Part shown: positions 52,294 through 62,966 of the stretch, piece by piece
How positions within the stretch are numbered: the first letter of the stretch is position 1
Layout of the letters: each line of letters starts with the position of its first letter
Origin: Zhongshania aliphaticivorans
Lineage (GTDB): Bacteria > Pseudomonadota > Gammaproteobacteria > Pseudomonadales > Spongiibacteraceae
DNA: 64,000 nucleotides
Reading direction: 5' to 3'
NCBI RefSeq assembly: GCF_902705855.1
Contig: NZ_CACSIJ010000014.1
Coordinates: forward strand, 336,095 to 400,094
The notes under the pieces: generated by a model
What the model was told of the DNA's origin: nothing
What the model saw: the letters and a program-made list of their open reading frames with translations, nothing else
Databases searched by the model: none
Translations under genes and position numbers: made by a program

Positions 52294-52938
52294 GTGAGAG
52301 TTTATCATTTCTTAAATGAGCGATATGGTTTAGAGGCCATTTCCAATAAAACGCTTAAGGTTTCAAGATTAAAGTCATTGAATGACCCCTTTGAGTATTA
52401 TCATATTGATACTGAAAACTATGGTACTCGGAGTATTTTAAAAGAGCGGCTGAATCACGCAAATAGAGAGCTAGGAATTATTTGCTTTAGTCGAAACTAT
52501 ACAAGCCCAGCCCAGTGGGCACATTATGGAGATTCCCATCGCGGAATCTGCCTTGGGTTTGACATACCTGACAGCGAATTGTTTGATATTGAATACGTAG
52601 AACGCCGCACGGAGGGGAAAGAGTTCAAAAATTCTCTAGACCTTAAAGGGATGCAGTATATTAAGTACATGCTTTCGAAAAAGCATGAGCACTGGAAGTA
52701 TGAGCAAGAAGTAAGAATGTTAGTTCCCTTTCCCGAGAAAATAATGGATGAGCGTCTAATGTTCGTACCTTTCGCTGAAAAGTTCTCCTTGCGTGAAATA
52801 ATGCTTGGCGTTCGATGTGCTACGAGTGCAAAAAAAATAAAGTCCTATCTTGGTCAGGGAAGGGGTTGCGTTCAAGTATATAAAATGGAAATGTCTAAAA
52901 CTGAATATGAAATTCAGTTACCTGAAGTACTGTCCTAA
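52294..52938 (+). CDS. DUF2971 protein
   Basis: A 214-residue protein with a GTG start after AGGTATTAGC. Family pattern: VYHFLNERYGLEAISNKTLKVSRLKSLNDPFEYY near 2-36 and GIICFSRNYTSPAQWAHYGDSHRGICLGFDI near 68-98 (the C-F-S...P-x-x-W-x-x-Y...G-x-x-L-G-F core of DUF2971), with KYEQEVRMLVPF near 140. DUF2971 is common in accessory islands and integron cassettes; its function is unknown. AT-rich relative to neighbours. The stop codon lies inside the left core of a possible attC-like site (52933-53014). Confidence 0.85.
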   Translation: MRVYHFLNERYGLEAISNKTLKVSRLKSLNDPFEYYHIDTENYGTRSILKERLNHANRELGIICFSRNYTSPAQWAHYGDSHRGICLGFDIPDSELFDIEYVERRTEGKEFKNSLDLKGMQYIKYMLSKKHEHWKYEQEVRMLVPFPEKIMDERLMFVPFAEKFSLREIMLGVRCATSAKKIKSYLGQGRGCVQVYKMEMSKTEYEIQLPEVLS

Positions 52939-53014
52939 CAAGAAAGTTTCGTCGCCTGAGATTGGGGGGAGCCCTCGGAGTCCTCCCATTTTTAGCTGAT
53001 GCCTCATGTTAGGC
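52933..53014 (+). repeat. Possible attC-like element between the two DUF2971 genes
   Basis: The 82 bp begins TCCTAAC and ends GTTAGGC, the outer 7 bp being complementary (CCTAACA / TGTTAGG). An internal hairpin TGGGGGGA / TCCTCCCA is present. The upstream stop codon falls in the left core. ATGTTAGG also occurs at 52272-52279, so the 735 bp between would match a gene cassette. No inner R2/L2 match, integrase or second site is seen. A simple terminator-like repeat is the alternative. Confidence 0.35.
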
Positions 53015-53059
53015 CCAAACCGTGGCGTTACATTTATCGGTGCCACATAGGGAGTTAGG

Positions 53060-53896
53060 GTGAATACATATAAATACTTGGGGAGTAGATCTGCGGAGTG
53101 TTTCCTCAAAGACCAAATAATAAGATTTTCTCAACCTAAAGCATTTAATGATCCGTTCGAGCTACAACCAGAGTTTTATGTATTGGATGATGGGGTTATT
53201 GAAGGTGAAGAACTGCCATGTCAGTTTGTTCTACGTGGACATCAATCTGCTTATGAGAAGTATATTATTACGAATCACACAGCAGAAATTCAATCACGAA
53301 AATTAGATGGGAAGAATATCTACTCACAACTGAATGAGAAAATTGGCATTTTGTGTCTTACACAAGCTGAAACACTTATGCCAGTCAATTTCCTAATGTG
53401 GGCACACTATGCTGAGTCACACCAAGGCATAGTGATTGAGTTTAAGTCAGATAGTGAATTCATCCAAAATTCTAGTTTAGTGCACTATCTACCTCATAGG
53501 CCAATTATTGATGCGAAACTTTTGTATGAAAATAAGTATGTGGCTATCGAAGATCTGTACTTTAAATCTGATATTTGGTCCTACGAAAATGAAATTAGGA
53601 TAACCAAGGCATTATCTGGATGTAAAAACTTAAATATCAAAGATGCTTTGGGAAATGAAATATACGTTTCCGAAATTCCACTTGATAGTATTAAGTGCAT
53701 CTATCTAGGTTGTAATTCGAGTGATAGCTTGAAGTCAGCAGCTATTAAACTTCACCAATCATCGGGTACTAATGTTGTCTTCTTAAAGGTACATGATGAA
53801 GAGTATAAGCTTGTACCATATACCAATCTTGGTGGTACTTTGTCAGATGTTTACGAAACCAGCGAACAGCTTCTTTTAGATAGAGAAAAAATGTGA
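53060..53896 (+). CDS. DUF2971 protein, second copy
   Basis: A 278-residue protein; the GTG start (MNTYKYLGSRSAECF) follows AGGGAGTTAGG. Family signatures: QIIRFSQPKAFNDPFELQPEFY near 18-40, IGILCLTQAETLMPVNFLMWAHYAESHQGIVIEF near 95-128, and SYENEIRITKAL near 175. The two DUF2971 copies share the N-terminal LKSLNDPFE-like element but are divergent. AT-rich. Function unknown. No attC-like element is seen after it. Confidence 0.85.
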   Translation: MNTYKYLGSRSAECFLKDQIIRFSQPKAFNDPFELQPEFYVLDDGVIEGEELPCQFVLRGHQSAYEKYIITNHTAEIQSRKLDGKNIYSQLNEKIGILCLTQAETLMPVNFLMWAHYAESHQGIVIEFKSDSEFIQNSSLVHYLPHRPIIDAKLLYENKYVAIEDLYFKSDIWSYENEIRITKALSGCKNLNIKDALGNEIYVSEIPLDSIKCIYLGCNSSDSLKSAAIKLHQSSGTNVVFLKVHDEEYKLVPYTNLGGTLSDVYETSEQLLLDREKM

Positions 53897-54062
53897 TAAG
53901 CGTCGTTGAAATATAATAAATGGCAAAATCAATAACACTATTTATTTGATCGCGAGTACACTTTGGCAGCGCTTGCCACGGGTATTGCCACCACAACTCA
54001 ATTATATGAAACTGCAGCACAATAGCTGATTTATCAATAACGCATAATTAGAAGAAAACACC

Positions 54063-54563
54063 ATGAATTTTGTAGAAGAACACATTTTTGATGTCCCCCT
54101 TGAAGTCGTCGAGCGCATGTATTTTGACACAGCATTTTGCCCTCGTAAGTATGAAGAGCTGGGGCTTGAGAATATCAAGGTTGTGGGCAGTAGCGACGAT
54201 CCAGAACAGTATTTTGTCGACTGCAGTTTTGTTATGGAGCCCTCTTTGCCACTGCCGGGTTTCATCAAGAAATTTCTACCCGGTGGGGAAAAAATTAGCG
54301 TTCGTCAGATTGATCGTTGGAATACTAAAACTCGGAAGGGCGAGCTCGAAATTCAGCTCCAGGGGCTAGAAAAGGTACACATCCGAAGCGTAATGACACT
54401 AAAGGCTCACGAGCGCGGTGCCGTCAACGTTATGCAGTGGACCGTGGAATGTAAAATTCCTTTAATTGGCAACAAGCTTGCCGATTTTCTTGGCAAAGAT
54501 ATTCGTAGCAAGGCAGCCAATGATCACGCTGCGAGTCTCAAGATTCTGCAAGACTATCTATAG
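54063..54563 (+). CDS. DUF2505 family protein
   Basis: A 166-residue soluble protein of the DUF2505 (START/SRPBCC-like) type. MNFVEEHIFDVPLEVVERMYFDTAFC is the usual opening, with the later strands and helix GKDIRSKAANDHAASLKIL. A hydrophobic ligand pocket is expected from the fold. Function unknown. It is alone after the AT-rich insert, at the return to normal base composition. The ribosome-binding site is weak (AGAAG). Confidence 0.75.
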   Translation: MNFVEEHIFDVPLEVVERMYFDTAFCPRKYEELGLENIKVVGSSDDPEQYFVDCSFVMEPSLPLPGFIKKFLPGGEKISVRQIDRWNTKTRKGELEIQLQGLEKVHIRSVMTLKAHERGAVNVMQWTVECKIPLIGNKLADFLGKDIRSKAANDHAASLKILQDYL

Positions 54564-54793
54564 CCTAGCTTGCGTTTCATAAGCGATGCCCAAGCGTGTC
54601 GCTACATCCTTTTCTACCTTGTGCTCTTTGGGCTCAGCAGATGGCACCCAAATTTGGTTTGGCTCGGCCGGACAATGAGTGGCACGGCTTACCAATATGG
54701 ACGATTGGCGGGTGGTGCATACTGGGCTATAAAATAAGTTCAGTTTGCCTCGTTTTACGCCGTATTTGTTGGCGGGGGCCTCAGGAGTGCCGC

Positions 54794-57253
54794 ATGCGCC
54801 GTTTTCGTCTAGCAAATAGTTTACTCATCTCAGGCTTGTTATCGCTTGCCGCTTGCGGCGGTGGTAGCAGCGGCAGCCCTCAGGGTGGCGGCGGTGGCAC
54901 TCCGAGTGCCGGCAATAGCGGTTCGGCAGAAGAGTTCTTTCAAACCCGTTTGCAAACTTCGTCTGGCTTTTGCCGTACCTGCCATATTCCCGATGGAGTA
55001 GCGGATACCGCCGACGGCGATGGTTTGATGTTGTCTAGCAATGCCGCCGATGATTTCCGTTTGCTGCGAGCGTCTTGGGAGACCCTTGGTGGCGGGGTGG
55101 AAAGCAATCCTTTATTAATTGAGCCCAGTGATCCTAGTGAGCCGCACAGCGGTGGTAAGCCGTGGCCGGTGGGAAGTCAGCCTTATGAAGCTATGCGAAC
55201 GCTATTGGCTTGTTGGGACAATCCGGATAGCTGTGCGTTGAGCGGCGGAGGTAGTGGCCCTGCGCCAAATTTAGAGCCTTTGCTGGGCAGTGCGCGGGGC
55301 GGCCACGTTTGGTTTGATTATTGCGGTGCAGACGATAATGGTAATCCGAGACCTGACAGTGCGCTGTTACCGCCTGATCCGCGTTCGATGGTGCAACCTG
55401 GCATAAGCAATGGCAAAGCGGTGGCATTTAATGCCTTTTGGAAAGATTGTCATATTGATCCTGAGTTAGTCGGCGAAAAGCCTCATCCAGAAACCTGCGG
55501 TCAATTGCGTGAGAGTTACGCAATGGGGGCGCCAATCATGGAGGGTAATGGGCAGCTGGGTGCAGCTACTACTTTTGCCGGGCAACAGCCTCACGGTCTG
55601 TCGGCGGTGAGTGCCGATCAATACAATATGATGTGGTTGCTTTGGGGCCTGCCAGGTCGGCCAGATAATTTTGATCAGCTAGTGGCAGAGCGCCACGGCT
55701 TCGGTCCGGTTTTGAGTGGTCCCGATGCGTCTCGTAACCCCTACCCTCTACAGGGCGAAGATCCAAATCTAACGAATGGTGGCTCTGGTGTTCTGCCACA
55801 GGGTTTGACGCAAACACGTAATAATGACGGTACATACAGCGGCTATATTGCGGCCAACTGCCAAGGTTGCCACAGCACGCCGGTGGAAACCGCTGATGGG
55901 ATTGAATACCACTATGGTGCAGGTGGAGGTTTGTTGGATGCAAGTACCTCTGCGCGTGACTTTGGCGCCTTGGGTGGCGCGGGAACTTTGTTGATTGATC
56001 GCGCTGGTTTTGGTGGGCGAGTTCGGGGCACTAACAATGCGCAGTTTGCCAATGTGCTGGCACTACTGGGTAGCTTTGAAAACGCTGATCCAATGTCGTT
56101 TGGGCAAATTCTTAATAATGGTTCGACTGCTACCGGAGACACGCCTGCCTGGTGGAATGTTGGGCATCGGCCAGTCAAGTTTGTTGATGCCATGTTCTCT
56201 GGCGACGCGGTGCGAGTGGATTTTGCACTTTATTATCCACTGCTGGATAAAAACCCGTTGATCGATGGCGAAGCCCCTGGGGTTTTTGATATGGAGCGTG
56301 TCGATCAATGGATGAGTGAGAATGTACAGTACGGCGACCACTGGATTATGGCGCAGAAATCACCCGAGTATCCGGGAGAGATTGATGAACCTTTGGCCGA
56401 GCAGGGCGCGGTGTTGTTCCACACCAAAAACCTGTGGGCCGCAAACGTTAATAACCCCGTGCAACAGCCTAGTGAAGGCAATGGTAGCTGTGCTGGATGC
56501 CACGGCGCTTATTCACCGCGCTATGTGAACGATCCAAGTTATTTGGCAAGTCCAGCCTTGGAAGGTATGGCTAGCTACATCACGCCTATTGAAATTATCG
56601 GGACTGATCGTGTTCGTTTAGATACGTTTAATGAAGGCACGAATCAAGGCTTATCTGGAACGTTTGTGGGTTATCCCGAAACTGCCGGTACTGCGCAGGA
56701 TTGCCGAGTTCAGAATATGGAGTCATTACGTGACGGTCGCCCCAAGGGGTATGCTGCGCCGCCACTTTACGGTATTTGGGCAACTGCGCCTTATTTACAT
56801 AATGGCTCGGTACCAAATATTGCTGCCGTGTTGGATTCGTCGGCACGCCCAGCAATTTGGCGCAGAGTGTCTAATTCCGCTCGGGCGGATCAGCAGGGCC
56901 AAGTGGTGATGGGCTTTGATTATAATTTTGCGCGTGCCTATGACCAGCAAAACGTAGGTTGGGATTACGAAGAACTAGATTGCGGCGGAGATATTAGCTT
57001 GCCGTATTTAGATTGCACGCCGCTTGATCCGCTGGTGGATGCTATTTTGCAAATTCCTGTGAATGCGCTGTTTTCTAATCTTTTATTGGCTTGGAATATC
57101 ACCAATCCACCTATATTGAGCAATCAGGATGTGGAGAGTCGGAAAATTTATAACACAGCTATGTTTAGTCAAGGTAATGGCGGGCATGTGTTTAGTGATG
57201 TATTAAATGACGCCGAGCGCAAAGCGATTATTGAATACTTGAAAACCCTTTAA
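54794..57253 (+). CDS. Three-haem c-type cytochrome lipoprotein, RoxA/cytochrome-peroxidase-like
   Basis: An 819-residue outer-envelope cytochrome. The start is the ATG after AGGAG that gives signal peptide and lipobox L-A-A-C; an ORF beginning 198 bases earlier is rejected. After a Gly/Ser-rich linker come three C-x-x-C-H motifs: CRTCH, CQGCH and CAGCH. The last part has GYAAPPLYGIWATAPYLHNGSVPNI near 645-670, the PPL.G.W..APYLHNGS signature of di-haem peroxidases and the rubber oxygenases RoxA/RoxB. Inference: an extracytoplasmic haem oxygenase or peroxidase. The first haem is an addition to the two-haem pattern. A related remnant lies at 48873. Confidence 0.8.
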   Translation: MRRFRLANSLLISGLLSLAACGGGSSGSPQGGGGGTPSAGNSGSAEEFFQTRLQTSSGFCRTCHIPDGVADTADGDGLMLSSNAADDFRLLRASWETLGGGVESNPLLIEPSDPSEPHSGGKPWPVGSQPYEAMRTLLACWDNPDSCALSGGGSGPAPNLEPLLGSARGGHVWFDYCGADDNGNPRPDSALLPPDPRSMVQPGISNGKAVAFNAFWKDCHIDPELVGEKPHPETCGQLRESYAMGAPIMEGNGQLGAATTFAGQQPHGLSAVSADQYNMMWLLWGLPGRPDNFDQLVAERHGFGPVLSGPDASRNPYPLQGEDPNLTNGGSGVLPQGLTQTRNNDGTYSGYIAANCQGCHSTPVETADGIEYHYGAGGGLLDASTSARDFGALGGAGTLLIDRAGFGGRVRGTNNAQFANVLALLGSFENADPMSFGQILNNGSTATGDTPAWWNVGHRPVKFVDAMFSGDAVRVDFALYYPLLDKNPLIDGEAPGVFDMERVDQWMSENVQYGDHWIMAQKSPEYPGEIDEPLAEQGAVLFHTKNLWAANVNNPVQQPSEGNGSCAGCHGAYSPRYVNDPSYLASPALEGMASYITPIEIIGTDRVRLDTFNEGTNQGLSGTFVGYPETAGTAQDCRVQNMESLRDGRPKGYAAPPLYGIWATAPYLHNGSVPNIAAVLDSSARPAIWRRVSNSARADQQGQVVMGFDYNFARAYDQQNVGWDYEELDCGGDISLPYLDCTPLDPLVDAILQIPVNALFSNLLLAWNITNPPILSNQDVESRKIYNTAMFSQGNGGHVFSDVLNDAERKAIIEYLKTL

Positions 57254-57306
57254 GGTTTTTGCAAACGAAGAGGCAGAATAATGACAGTGCTTCGATTTTA
57301 AAAAAT

Positions 57307-57340
57307 AAAAAGCCATTTAGTTAATCGCTAAATGGCTTTT
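57307..57340. terminator. Bidirectional terminator between cytochrome gene and fadH
   Basis: AAAAGCCATTTAG / CTAAATGGCTTTT, a 13-bp stem with loop TTAATCG and A/T tails on both sides, about 55 bp after the cytochrome stop and 40 bp before the fadH stop. Confidence 0.88.
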
Positions 57341-57381
57341 CTCTAAAGTTAGCCAATGTATGGCGTTACATCCCCGCGCGT

Positions 57382-59768
<2,387 letters not shown>

Positions 59769-61124
59769 ATGTCAGTGATTCAGTACATTGGTTTAGAACA
59801 ATTTATGGAAGGGGTTGTTAGCCGGAATCCTGGTGAAGTCGAATTTCATCAGGCTGTCTACGAGGTTGCCGTTGATATTTTTGATTTTATACGTGACAAG
59901 CCGGTCTACCATGAAGCGCAAATTTTACGCCGTATCGCTGAGCCAGATAGAGTGGTTTCTTTTCGCGTATGTTGGGAAGACGATACTGGCAATGTCAGAG
60001 TGCAGCGGGGGTATCGCGTACAGAATAATAATTCCATCGGCCCCTACAAGGGTGGTCTACGGTTCCACAAAAGCGTTAATCAAAGTATTTTGAAGTTTCT
60101 CGCCTTCGAGCAAACCTTTAAGAATAGTTTAACCGGCTTGCCTATGGGTGGCGGAAAGGGAGGCTCTGATTTCGACCCTAAAGGAAAGTCTGATCGTGAG
60201 ATCATGCGTTTTTGCCAGTCGTTTATGACCGAGCTATATCGGCATGTGGGTGAAGACACGGATATTCCCGCCGGTGATATTGGCGTGGGCGCCCGGGAGA
60301 TCGGTTATATGTTCGGCCAGTACAAGCGCATAACTAACCGTTACGTTGGTGTGTTAACAGGTAAGGGCCTGGAATGGGGTGGCAGCTTGGTTCGCAAAGA
60401 GGCTACCGGCTATGGTGTGGTGTATTTTTTAGATCATATGTTTAAACAAGAGAAAACCACCATTGACGGTAAAGTTATTGCGATCTCGGGGGCGGGCAAT
60501 GTGGCTACACACGCCGCAGAGAAGGCAATTCAACTTGGCGCTAAGGTTGTCACCCTGTCTGATTCCACTGGTTTTATTCACGATCCCGATGGATTTAATC
60601 ATGAAAAAATTCAGTGGGTAGTTGAAAAAAAGAGTCAGGGGCGTGGAAGTTTAGCAAGTTACGTGGATATCTATTCTGGTGCTACTTTTCATGCTGGAGA
60701 AAGGCCGTGGTCAGTATCCTGTGATGTTGCCATGCCCTGCGCAACGCAAAATGAACTGAACGAGAAAGAAGCTAAAATTCTACTGAAAAATGGCGTGAAG
60801 GCGGTAGTTGAAGGCGCGAATATGCCTTGCAGCAATGATGCTATTGCGGTGCTGCGGAATGCGCGAATTTTATTTGGCCCGGCTAAGGCCGCCAATGCGG
60901 GCGGTGTCGCCGTATCCGGTTTGGAAATGAGTCAAAATAGTACGCGAATCAGTTTAAAAGAAGAGCAGTTGCAGGGGATGCTGCGCGAGATTATGGGAGA
61001 TATCCATAAGAATTGTTTGGAGTTTGCCGTGCAGGACGATGGCTATGTTGATTATGCCAAGGGCGCTAATATAGCGGGCTTTAAGAAAGTCGCCAATGCA
61101 ATGTTAGCGTTTGGAATATTGTGA
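59769..61124 (+). CDS. gdhA: NADP-specific glutamate dehydrogenase
   Basis: A 451-residue hexameric enzyme making glutamate from 2-oxoglutarate and ammonium. Seen: NNSIGPYKGGLRFHKSVN near 84-100, GLPMGGGKGGSDFDPKGKSDREIMRFCQSFM near 122-152 with the substrate lysines, DIPAGDIGVGAREIGYMFGQYK near 163-184, and the Rossmann loop ISGAGNVATHAAEKA near 240. ANAGGVAVSGLEMSQNS near 375 is the glutamate-binding signature. The ATG follows GAGGATGGCCGC. The length matches E. coli GdhA (447). Confidence 0.95.
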   Translation: MSVIQYIGLEQFMEGVVSRNPGEVEFHQAVYEVAVDIFDFIRDKPVYHEAQILRRIAEPDRVVSFRVCWEDDTGNVRVQRGYRVQNNNSIGPYKGGLRFHKSVNQSILKFLAFEQTFKNSLTGLPMGGGKGGSDFDPKGKSDREIMRFCQSFMTELYRHVGEDTDIPAGDIGVGAREIGYMFGQYKRITNRYVGVLTGKGLEWGGSLVRKEATGYGVVYFLDHMFKQEKTTIDGKVIAISGAGNVATHAAEKAIQLGAKVVTLSDSTGFIHDPDGFNHEKIQWVVEKKSQGRGSLASYVDIYSGATFHAGERPWSVSCDVAMPCATQNELNEKEAKILLKNGVKAVVEGANMPCSNDAIAVLRNARILFGPAKAANAGGVAVSGLEMSQNSTRISLKEEQLQGMLREIMGDIHKNCLEFAVQDDGYVDYAKGANIAGFKKVANAMLAFGIL

Positions 61125-61185
61125 AAATAAAAACGCCGCCAGAGATATTTTCTGACGACATTTATTGATGTGCGATATCTCAAAA

Positions 61186-61221
61186 AAAGGGCCAGTGAGC
61201 AATGCGCTCGCTGACCCTTTT
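61186..61221. terminator. Bidirectional terminator between gdhA and the lipoprotein gene
   Basis: AAAGGGCCAGTGAGC pairs with GCTCGCTGACCCTTT (G-U pairs tolerated) around AATGC, with A and T runs on each side. Between convergent stops. Confidence 0.8.
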
Positions 61222-61241
61222 AGGACGATATTGCTAAAAAA

Positions 61242-62231
61242 TTATCGCGCTGCGGATAATGCACCGAGTACGCGCTTGTTAGCTTCAGTCAGCGCTGCGC
61301 TAGCTTTGACCTTATACTCGCTTGGATTGGCAGTGATATTGATATCTTTAGCGCTAGACGAGCCGCCGCTTACTGCGCCCAATACTGAGGAGAACACGTT
61401 GGCGGCTTTTTGCAGTCCGCTGGTAGAGTCTTCACTCTTACCGTAAGCCCCTGGGATAACAACTGGTGCTTGAATTAGAATTTTCCCGTTTGGATGATTA
61501 AAAGTGCTCGTTATGCCGCGCATCCAATTAATGCCTGATCCTGGAATAACTTGAAGACCTTGGCCGGCACTGACTTCGGCGGAGTATTCGGCTCCTTTTA
61601 TGTCGGAGTAAGCATTTGACTTGTAGTCGGTTTCACTTCCGAAGTAGACAAAGTGTACGGCGTACTCGACGTTTATAATTGGCAATTGCACTTGGTTAGC
61701 GGCGTCATAGGCTGCGTAGGGTAGAGAGTCGGAGATGTCTTTCTTAATTAGGCTGCGTCCGCTGGGCGCGAATGTGGTGTCTTCGCGGCTGCCACCTGTG
61801 ATTATTTTTAATGACGATGTGGTCTTTTTTGGACTGTCTTCATATTTAAGCGATTGCCAAGCTGCGTTGTTGCTGAGAGTACTTTGGTCAGCAATGGTAT
61901 AGCCGTTGGCTGTGAGACCTGCGATAAAATCTTGGTAGGCGGCATCGGTAATACTTTGCATGACATCGTCTGGTACGCCGACTAATTTAGCGCGCATGCT
62001 ACTGGTTGCGTAGCCGGTATCACTGCTAAACATGGAGCTTTTGGCGGTCGCTGATGTTTTGTCGAAGGTGATAAACGTCACTCTAAAATCACCTAATAAA
62101 ACCTTGTTTTGGCCGGTAAAAGTGTCGGCATTTTCAATGGCAATTGGATCAACTTGCTTTGTGGCGCCACCTATTCCGGCGCAGGCGCTTATCAGCGTGA
62201 GAATCACGGCTGAGAAAATTATTTTTTTCAT
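61242..62231 (-). CDS. Lipoprotein of unknown function
   Basis: A 329-residue lipoprotein. MKKIIFSAVILTLISACAG is a signal with lipobox I-S-A-C (Cys17). The body is Ser/Thr/Ala-rich with strands such as NKVLLGDFRVTFITFDKTSATA, VEYAVHFVYFGSETDYKS and KILIQAPVVIPGAYG. There are no repeats or catalytic motifs I recognise. The Ala-rich C-terminus is KASAALTEANKRVLGALSAAR. Envelope-located by its signal. I do not recognise the family. It converges on gdhA and is separate from the yjdM operon. Confidence 0.75.
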   Translation of the reverse strand: MKKIIFSAVILTLISACAGIGGATKQVDPIAIENADTFTGQNKVLLGDFRVTFITFDKTSATAKSSMFSSDTGYATSSMRAKLVGVPDDVMQSITDAAYQDFIAGLTANGYTIADQSTLSNNAAWQSLKYEDSPKKTTSSLKIITGGSREDTTFAPSGRSLIKKDISDSLPYAAYDAANQVQLPIINVEYAVHFVYFGSETDYKSNAYSDIKGAEYSAEVSAGQGLQVIPGSGINWMRGITSTFNHPNGKILIQAPVVIPGAYGKSEDSTSGLQKAANVFSSVLGAVSGGSSSAKDINITANPSEYKVKASAALTEANKRVLGALSAAR

Positions 62232-62373
62232 GGGGAACTCGTAATTTTTCTAGGGGGTGTTCATTTTAGGAGGCTAGGCGTGCGTGGGTAACCCCCTAAT
62301 TAGGGGGCTTCAGGTGGGGAATAAGGGCGGAGCTATAAACTGCGTTTACAACGGTTTGTCTCCGCCCTAATAA

Positions 62374-62715
62374 TCACTGGCTTTTCTTAACGAATTCTGA
62401 CTTTAGCATCATCGGGCCTATACCTTTGATATTGCAATCGATGTCGTGATCGCCCTCTACCAGCCGACCAATTTTCACTTTAGTGCCAATTTTTGCGGTA
62501 GTCGATGTGCCCTTGATTTTAAGGTCTTTAATCAGTGTCACATAGTCACCTTCGGCCAGCAGGTTGCCGTTGGCATCTTTAACAACGAATTCACTTTCTG
62601 TTGCTACTGTTTCGTTAGGATTCCATTCGAATCCGCATTCCGGACAAGATAATACGGCTTGTACTTCATAGACGTAGCTTGATTCACATTTTGGGCAGGG
62701 GGGTAGAGTATTCAT
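62374..62715 (-). CDS. yjdM: YjdM (PhnA-family) zinc-ribbon protein
   Basis: A 113-residue cytoplasmic protein. An N-terminal zinc ribbon has four cysteines in [25 protein letters not shown]. The C-terminal domain is [49 protein letters not shown], the conserved YjdM/PhnA fold. Length and pattern match E. coli YjdM (111). Known: once linked to phosphonate use, but its function is not settled. It is 20 bp downstream of a 76-residue protein gene and belongs to the SulP operon. Confidence 0.91.
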   Translation of the reverse strand: MNTLPPCPKCESSYVYEVQAVLSCPECGFEWNPNETVATESEFVVKDANGNLLAEGDYVTLIKDLKIKGTSTTAKIGTKVKIGRLVEGDHDIDCNIKGIGPMMLKSEFVKKSQ

Positions 62716-62735
62716 TACTTATCTCCTTTAAAAAA

Positions 62736-62966
62736 TTATAAATAAACCGTGAAATCACTTAGGCCAAGTGATTTGATTAATGGGACTAATGTATTTAAGT
62801 CTTCTGTGGCGATGGGTTCGTCATCATTGTCGGCAAAAACAAATGACTTGCTGTGCTTGTCGCGTAGCATAACAAACCATTGGGCTTGATTGCCCGGCCT
62901 GATTCGCACTTGCGCTTCTTTCCAAGCGCCGGTTTTGCCTAAGGCAATGGCATTATCTAGTTTCAT
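62736..62966 (-). CDS. Small protein of unknown function in the SulP operon
   Basis: A 76-residue acidic soluble protein. Seen: GAWKEAQVRIRPGNQAQWFVMLRDKHSKSFVFADNDDEPIATEDLNTLVPLIKSLGLSDFTVYL, with a strand-helix layout and a conserved-looking W-F-V-M-L-R and F-V-F-A-D. I do not recognise the family. Its first 14 bp overlap the end of the SulP gene, so translation is coupled. It may help the transporter or YjdM, but nothing shows how. Confidence 0.65.
   Translation of the reverse strand: MKLDNAIALGKTGAWKEAQVRIRPGNQAQWFVMLRDKHSKSFVFADNDDEPIATEDLNTLVPLIKSLGLSDFTVYL

Noticed and set aside
54596-54793. N-terminal extension of the three-haem cytochrome gene
   Set aside because: It would place 66 unrelated residues before a perfect lipoprotein signal that follows AGGAG.
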